Positions 59,291-64,000 of a stretch of DNA of 64,000 bases are shown piece by piece. This DNA comes from Orbaceae bacterium ESL0727 (GTDB lineage Bacteria > Pseudomonadota > Gammaproteobacteria > Enterobacterales > Orbaceae). The stretch's first letter is position 1. Each line of letters begins with the position of its first letter. The translations under genes and the position numbers were made by a program. The notes beneath the pieces are model-generated. The model did not search any database, was not told the origin of the DNA, and saw nothing but the letters and a program-made list of their open reading frames with translations. The stretch lies in the NCBI GenBank assembly GCA_029433345.1, contig JAQTHY010000001.1, positions 372,001 through 436,000 on the forward strand. Reading direction: 5' to 3'.

Positions 59291-60244
59291 ATGTATACAA
59301 AGATATTAGGAACAGGAAGTTATCTTCCTAAGCAAGTAAGGACCAATGCTGATCTCGAAAAAATGGTGGATACCAGTGATGAATGGATCATCACCCGAAC
59401 TGGCATTAAAGAACGTCGAATTGCATCACCAGAAGAAACAGTTACCAGCATGGCTTACGAAGCAGCATCCCGTGCTATTGAGATGGCTAATATTGATAAA
59501 GACAGTATTGATCTCATTATCGTTGCGACATCAACTTCAGAAAATGCCTTTCCAAGTTCTGCAACTGAATTACAGGCCAAATTAGAAATTGGCGATGTGA
59601 TCGCTTTTGATATTGCAGCAGCCTGTTCTGGCTTTATTTATGCACTGGATATTGCTGATAAATATATCAAAAGTGGCATTATAAAACATGCACTTGTTGT
59701 GGGTGCAGATATGCTAACACGTGGGCTCGATCCTAATGATCGCGGCACATTAGTCATTTTCGGTGACGGTGCTGGTGCAGTTGTAGTAGGTGCATCAGAA
59801 CAACCCGGTATTATTGCCTCGCATCTCCATGCTGATGGCCGCTATGGTGAATTACTCAAATACCCTTATGTTGATCGCCGTGACAAAAACAATCTTGATT
59901 ATATGACTATGCAAGGCAATGATGTATTTAAAATTGCCGTAAGAGAATTAGCTGATTTGGTAGACGAAGTTCTTACCGAAAATAACATTGATAAATCGGA
60001 ACTCGATTGGTTAGTCCCACATCAAGCAAATTTACGCATTATTTCAGCTACCGCTAAACGCCTTAATATGGATATGGATAAAGTGATTGTCACTTTAGAC
60101 AAACAAGGCAACACTTCTGCGGCATCAGTTCCATGCGCACTTGACCTCGGTATCCGTGACGGACGCATTAAACGTGGACAACTGATTTTGTTAGAAGCGT
60201 TTGGGGGTGGATTCGTATGGGGTTCAGTCTTAGTTAGATTTTAA
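59291..60244 (+). CDS. fabH: 3-oxoacyl-ACP synthase III
   Basis: Starts fatty-acid synthesis by condensing acetyl-CoA with malonyl-ACP. The ATG at 59291 gives 317 residues beginning [13 protein letters not shown], as in E. coli; a TTG codon just before it is not needed. The catalytic triad is visible: Cys112 in AAACSGF, the histidine of [10 protein letters not shown] and the asparagine of GNTSAASVP. Part of plsX-fabHDG-acpP-fabF. Confidence 0.98.
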   Translation: MYTKILGTGSYLPKQVRTNADLEKMVDTSDEWIITRTGIKERRIASPEETVTSMAYEAASRAIEMANIDKDSIDLIIVATSTSENAFPSSATELQAKLEIGDVIAFDIAAACSGFIYALDIADKYIKSGIIKHALVVGADMLTRGLDPNDRGTLVIFGDGAGAVVVGASEQPGIIASHLHADGRYGELLKYPYVDRRDKNNLDYMTMQGNDVFKIAVRELADLVDEVLTENNIDKSELDWLVPHQANLRIISATAKRLNMDMDKVIVTLDKQGNTSAASVPCALDLGIRDGRIKRGQLILLEAFGGGFVWGSVLVRF

Positions 60245-60321
60245 TCTCTTATTAAATGATAATCACCAAATAGTAATTATTAAAAAAGAACAACCAAGAT
60301 AATTAAATCAAGGATAAAATA

Positions 60322-61260
60322 ATGACCAAATTTGCAATGGTATTCCCTGGACAAGGATCGCAATCTATCGGCATGCTAAATGATCTTGCCCAACATTATC
60401 CTATCGTTCAAGCTACCTTTGACGAAGCTTCATCGGTACTAGGTTATGATTTATGGGCACTTGTCCAAGCAGGACCGGCTGAAGAGTTAAATAAAACTTG
60501 GCATACTCAACCAGCTTTATTGGCAGCATCAGTCGCCATTTTTAGAATATGGCAAGAAGTTAACGGCCCACAACCTGCATTTATGGCTGGTCACAGTTTG
60601 GGTGAATATTCCGCCTTAGTCTGCGCAGGCGTAATTGATTTTAAAGATGCAATTAGCTTGGTTGCGGCGCGTGGCAAATTTATGCAAGAAGCCGTCCCAA
60701 GTGGTACAGGCGCAATGTATGCCATTATAGGATTAGATAATGACGCAATTACTAAAGCGTGTGCAGAAGCAGCACAAGGGCAAATTGTAGCGCCAGTCAA
60801 TTTCAATTCACCGGGTCAAGTGGTCATTGCCGGTAATAAAGAAGCGGTAGAACGTGCTGGTGCCTTATGCAAAGCAGCCGGCGCCAAACGTGCATTACCT
60901 TTAGCAGTGAGTGTACCTTCACATTGCCAATTAATGAAACCGGCAGCAGATAAACTTGCTACCATGCTAGCCAATATACCTTTTAATGTGCCAAAATTCG
61001 CCGTCATTAACAATGTGAATGTCAACATTGAATCTTCAGCCGATAATATTAAAAATGCATTGATTGCCCAGTTATATAGCCCTGTCCGTTGGACCGAGAT
61101 TGTCGAAGAGATGGCAAATCAAGGTGTAACGCTATTAGTTGAAATAGGACCTGGCAAAGTATTAACAGGATTAACAAAACGTATTGTAGATTCACTGTCA
61201 GGTTGCGCAGTCAATGACATGGCATCATTAGAAAATGCGTTACAACAGGCTAAATCTTAA
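60322..61260 (+). CDS. fabD: Malonyl-CoA:ACP transacylase
   Basis: Transfers malonate from CoA to acyl carrier protein. It has 312 residues. The nucleophile is Ser92 in GHSLGEYSAL, and the catalytic histidine lies in SVPSHCQLM. The oxyanion motif GQGSQ is at residues 10-14. It lies 77 bases after fabH and 37 before fabG. Confidence 0.98.
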   Translation: MTKFAMVFPGQGSQSIGMLNDLAQHYPIVQATFDEASSVLGYDLWALVQAGPAEELNKTWHTQPALLAASVAIFRIWQEVNGPQPAFMAGHSLGEYSALVCAGVIDFKDAISLVAARGKFMQEAVPSGTGAMYAIIGLDNDAITKACAEAAQGQIVAPVNFNSPGQVVIAGNKEAVERAGALCKAAGAKRALPLAVSVPSHCQLMKPAADKLATMLANIPFNVPKFAVINNVNVNIESSADNIKNALIAQLYSPVRWTEIVEEMANQGVTLLVEIGPGKVLTGLTKRIVDSLSGCAVNDMASLENALQQAKS

Positions 61261-61297
61261 ATACAAAAATATCGAAATCGAATAAAACGAGGTAGTT

Positions 61298-62032
61298 ATG
61301 GATCTTTCAGGTAAAATTGCTTTAGTAACAGGTGCAAGCCGCGGTATTGGTAAAGCAATTGCAGAAAAATTGGTCTCTTGTGGTGCAACCGTATTAGGTA
61401 CCGCCACTACAGAAAAAGGCGCCGATGCTATTAGTCATTATTTAGGCTCTAACGGTAAAGGATTCATCTTGAATGTAACTGATGAAGACTCAATCGACTC
61501 TGTACTAAAAGAAATCCAAACAAAATTTGGCGATATCGATATATTAGTCAATAATGCAGGTATTACACGCGATAATCTACTAATGCGCATGAAAAATGAT
61601 GAATGGCAAACTATTATTGATACTAACTTAACCTCGATATTCCGTTTATCAAAAGCACTTATGCGTCCAATGATGAAAAAACGTTATGGTCGCATTATCA
61701 CCATTGGTTCCGTCGTTGGCACCATGGGTAACGCGGGTCAAGCTAATTACGCAGCCGCGAAAGCTGGCTTAATTGGTTTTAGTAAATCATTAGCACGCGA
61801 AGTAGGTTCACGTGGTATTACCGTCAATGTGGTTGCACCTGGTTTTATTGCAACTGATATGACCGATGCCTTAACTGAAGAACAAAAAGCATTGACGTTA
61901 GCACAAGTTCCTATGGGACGTTTAGGCTCACCGGCAGATATTGCAAATGCTGTTGCTTTTTTAGCCTCTGACGAAGCCGCTTATATTACTGGCGAAACTT
62001 TACATGTCAATGGCGGCATGTATATGGTTTAA
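61298..62032 (+). CDS. fabG: 3-oxoacyl-ACP reductase
   Basis: NADPH-dependent ketoreductase of the elongation cycle. It has 244 residues, a classical short-chain dehydrogenase: TGASRGIG at residues 11-18, NNAG in VNNAGITRDN, the catalytic serine in ITIGSVVG and YAAAK. It ends HVNGGMYMV as in E. coli. Confidence 0.98.
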   Translation: MDLSGKIALVTGASRGIGKAIAEKLVSCGATVLGTATTEKGADAISHYLGSNGKGFILNVTDEDSIDSVLKEIQTKFGDIDILVNNAGITRDNLLMRMKNDEWQTIIDTNLTSIFRLSKALMRPMMKKRYGRIITIGSVVGTMGNAGQANYAAAKAGLIGFSKSLAREVGSRGITVNVVAPGFIATDMTDALTEEQKALTLAQVPMGRLGSPADIANAVAFLASDEAAYITGETLHVNGGMYMV

Positions 62033-62183
62033 TTTGCTAGAATAGTGTAAAATAAAGCGATATTTTAGCTAGATCGAATAAAAATTGAACAATTGGGTTG
62101 AAAAATGATTTGCATCTTTTTCAACATTTTATAAACTTACATTCACCGCCACTTTTGGCGATTTTTATAGGAAAAAAAAAAGT

Positions 62184-62417
62184 ATGAGCACTATTGAAGA
62201 GCGAGTTAAGAAAATTATTGTTGAGCAACTAGGTGTGAAAGAAGAAGAAGTTAAAAATGCCTCTTCTTTCGTTGAAGATCTTGGCGCTGACTCTCTTGAT
62301 ACAGTTGAATTAGTTATGGCTTTAGAAGAAGAATTCGATACCGAAATTCCTGATGAAGAAGCTGAAAAAATTACAACCGTACAATCAGCAATCGATTATA
62401 TTACTGCAAATCAATAA
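62184..62417 (+). CDS. acpP: Acyl carrier protein
   Basis: A 77-residue acidic carrier protein. The phosphopantetheine attachment serine is Ser37 in [11 protein letters not shown]. The 151-base gap after fabG probably contains a separate strong promoter, as for E. coli acpP. A GGAAAAAAAAAGT stretch precedes the ATG. Confidence 0.98.
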   Translation: MSTIEERVKKIIVEQLGVKEEEVKNASSFVEDLGADSLDTVELVMALEEEFDTEIPDEEAEKITTVQSAIDYITANQ

Positions 62418-62437
62418 TATTGCCTGATTGTTCAAGA

Positions 62438-62459
62438 TAGGCGGTCATATGATCGCCTA
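62438..62459 (+). terminator. Terminator after acpP
   Basis: TAGGCG-gtcatatgat-CGCCTA stem followed by GTTTGTCTTT. It would give abundant monocistronic acpP message with partial read-through to fabF. Confidence 0.55.
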
Positions 62460-62681
62460 GTTTGTCTTTATGTCATGTTTACTTTATTCATATAAAAAAT
62501 AAGCAACACTATCACGGTTGTTGGTTATCGATTTTTATAAGAATTATCCTATTTACCTATGAATTTGCTATGCTTACCTATACCTAGTTGGTCATAAAAT
62601 AGCAAATTGGGTAAAAATTAGGTATAAAGCGAATCATTTTGTTAATTCAAATTTCATTTCAATCTTTTTCAGGAGGACAAC

Positions 62682-63926
62682 GTGTCTAAACGTAGAGTTG
62701 TTATTACTGGAATGGGCATGATATCTCCTGTTGGTAATACAGTTGAATCCACTTGGCAAGCATTATTAGCAAGTCAAAGTGGCGTAGAACTCATAGAACA
62801 CTTTGATACAGCCCCTTTCGCAACACGTTTTGCTGCTATGGTAAAAGATTTCAACGGCGAAGATTATAATATTTCCCGTAAAGATGCGCGTAAAATGGAT
62901 TATTTTATCCAATACGGTATTGCTGCTGGTATACAAGCCATGCAAGACGCTGATTTCAAAATTACCGACGAAAATGCGACAAGAGTAGGATGTGCAATTG
63001 GATCAGGTATTGGTGGGCTTGGACTAATTGAAGAAAATCATAGTGCCTTAATTCATGGTGGACCACGTAAAATTAGTCCATTTTTTGTACCATCAACAAT
63101 CGTCAATATGATTTCAGGTCATCTATCCATTATTTATGGATTGAAAGGTCCTAGTATCACCATTGCCACAGCTTGCTCTTCTGGTGTCCATAATATTGGT
63201 CATGCAGCACGTATTATTGCTTATGGTGATGCCGATGCCATGTTGGCCGGCGGTGGTGAAAAAGCGAGTACTCCCCTTGGTATTGGTGGTTTTGGTGCTG
63301 CACGTGCACTCTCTACACGCAATGATGATCCTAAAGCGGCAAGTCGCCCATGGGATAAAGATCGTGACGGTTTTGTATTGGGTGATGGCGCAGGCATCCT
63401 CTTTTTAGAAGAGTATGAACATGCTAAAAAACGTGGTGCCAAAATTTATGCAGAAATTGTTGGCTTTGGTATGAGTAGCGACGCTTACCATATGACTTCA
63501 CCACCAGCTGATGGTAATGGTGCAGCACGTGCCATGGAATGTGCACTACGTGATGCAGGTGTAAACGCGGAAGAAGTTGGCTACATTAATGCGCACGGCA
63601 CATCCACTCCAGCGGGTGATAAAGCAGAAACCGAAGCGGTAAAATCGATTTTTAAAGAAAATGCGCATAAAGTCATGGTAAGTTCGACAAAATCCATGAT
63701 CGGACACCTCTTAGGTGCAGCCGGTGCAGTTGAATCCATTTTCTCGGTTTTAGCATTACGTGATCAAGCTGTACCTCCAACTATTAATTTAGATAATCCA
63801 GATGAAGGATGTGATTTAGATTACGTCCCGCATACTGCTCGCCAAGTGAAAAATCTAAACTACACGTTATGTAATTCATTTGGATTTGGCGGTACTAACG
63901 GTTCGATTTTATTCAAACGAGTATAA
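62682..63926 (+). CDS. fabF: 3-oxoacyl-ACP synthase II
   Basis: Elongating condensing enzyme of fatty-acid synthesis, also involved in thermal control of unsaturated chains in E. coli. It has 414 residues with a GTG start after AGGAGG, an excellent ribosome site. The nucleophile is Cys165 in ATACSSG. The two catalytic histidines are in [11 protein letters not shown] and [11 protein letters not shown], and the C-terminus [14 protein letters not shown] is intact. The 264-base gap after acpP suggests an additional promoter. Confidence 0.98.
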   Translation: MSKRRVVITGMGMISPVGNTVESTWQALLASQSGVELIEHFDTAPFATRFAAMVKDFNGEDYNISRKDARKMDYFIQYGIAAGIQAMQDADFKITDENATRVGCAIGSGIGGLGLIEENHSALIHGGPRKISPFFVPSTIVNMISGHLSIIYGLKGPSITIATACSSGVHNIGHAARIIAYGDADAMLAGGGEKASTPLGIGGFGAARALSTRNDDPKAASRPWDKDRDGFVLGDGAGILFLEEYEHAKKRGAKIYAEIVGFGMSSDAYHMTSPPADGNGAARAMECALRDAGVNAEEVGYINAHGTSTPAGDKAETEAVKSIFKENAHKVMVSSTKSMIGHLLGAAGAVESIFSVLALRDQAVPPTINLDNPDEGCDLDYVPHTARQVKNLNYTLCNSFGFGGTNGSILFKRV

Positions 63927-63930
63927 TCTT

Positions 63931-63997
63931 CTTACCACTTCCTATAGGCTATTGCTGGGAAGTGGCAAGAAACCTCAATAGGGCTACCCTGCCCTAT
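63931..63997. terminator. Hairpins after fabF
   Basis: CCACTTCC/GGAAGTGG (63935-63942 with 63958-63965) is followed by ATAGGGC-taccct-GCCCTAT (63978-63997). The second resembles the hairpins after rlmJ and mtlA. U-runs are lacking within the window. Confidence 0.5.
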
Positions 63998-64000
63998 AAT

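Overview
The window is a stretch of ordinary chromosome from an AT-rich gammaproteobacterium. Nearly every protein reads as a close but AT-rich counterpart of an Enterobacterales protein (AtpA/D, MtlA, GlmU, FtsN with its PQERW motif, FabH, RpoB of 1342 and RpoC of 1407 residues). The order murI-16S-tRNA-Glu-23S-5S matches E. coli rrnB, and I saw no exact copy of the Pasteurellaceae uptake word AAGTGCGGT. Low GC, mannitol use, a formate-tetrahydrofolate ligase and scrambled enteric gene order together suggest an Orbales/Orbaceae-type bacterium (Gilliamella, Frischella, Orbus). That assignment is inference, not proof.

Layout. 1-6.4 kb (minus strand): ATP synthase operon atpB-E-F-H-A-G-D-C, with atpC cut by the window edge and no atpI. 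6.6-9.3 kb (minus): glmM and tyrA. 9.4-11.6 kb (plus): exonuclease genes xthA-xseA. 11.7-14 kb (minus): rppH-lgt-thyA. 14.2-20.5 kb (minus): murI followed by a complete rRNA operon with P1/P2 promoters, boxA sites, processing stems and terminator. 20.9-23.4 kb (plus): metK-sprT and rlmJ. 23.5-26.9 kb (minus): LysE/RhtB exporter, an OpgB-like membrane transferase, sohB. 27.3-29.4 kb (plus): formate-THF ligase fhs and an RnfB-like two-cluster ferredoxin. 29.5-32.8 kb (minus): typA, a peptidase E-like protein, hemG. 33-36.3 kb (plus): glmU-glmS. 36.3-40.5 kb (plus): CRP-controlled mannitol operon mtlA-mtlD-mtlR. 40.6-43.3 kb (minus): ftsN-yihY-dtd and rpsT. 43.7-46.1 kb (plus): pgk and fbaA. 46.2-57.3 kb (plus): rplK-rplA, L10 leader, rplJ-rplL, attenuator, rpoB-rpoC. 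57.4-64 kb (plus): yceD-rpmF-plsX-fabH-fabD-fabG-acpP-fabF.

How the genes work together. The region is mostly core machinery: energy conversion, ribosome and RNA polymerase synthesis, fatty-acid initiation and elongation, and UDP-GlcNAc synthesis (GlmS, GlmM and GlmU, in two loci). Accessory capacity is limited to mannitol uptake, formate assimilation, an amino-acid exporter and an envelope phosphoglycerol-type transferase.

I found no CRISPR array, prophage, toxin-antitoxin pair, integron, defence island or secretion system, and no convincing undescribed multi-gene system. The most interesting non-textbook signal is a small dispersed intergenic repeat. It has five copies of about 30 bp built from GTTTCAGAA.. 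plus a TATAC..GTATA palindrome, and two variant copies with a different second half. One copy supplies the last codons of hemG. Other points worth a look are the mtlA control region (two perfect CRP half-site pairs plus a 3 x 15-bp tandem repeat), the fhs-ferredoxin pair, and a 283-bp insertion-like gap inside the atp operon.
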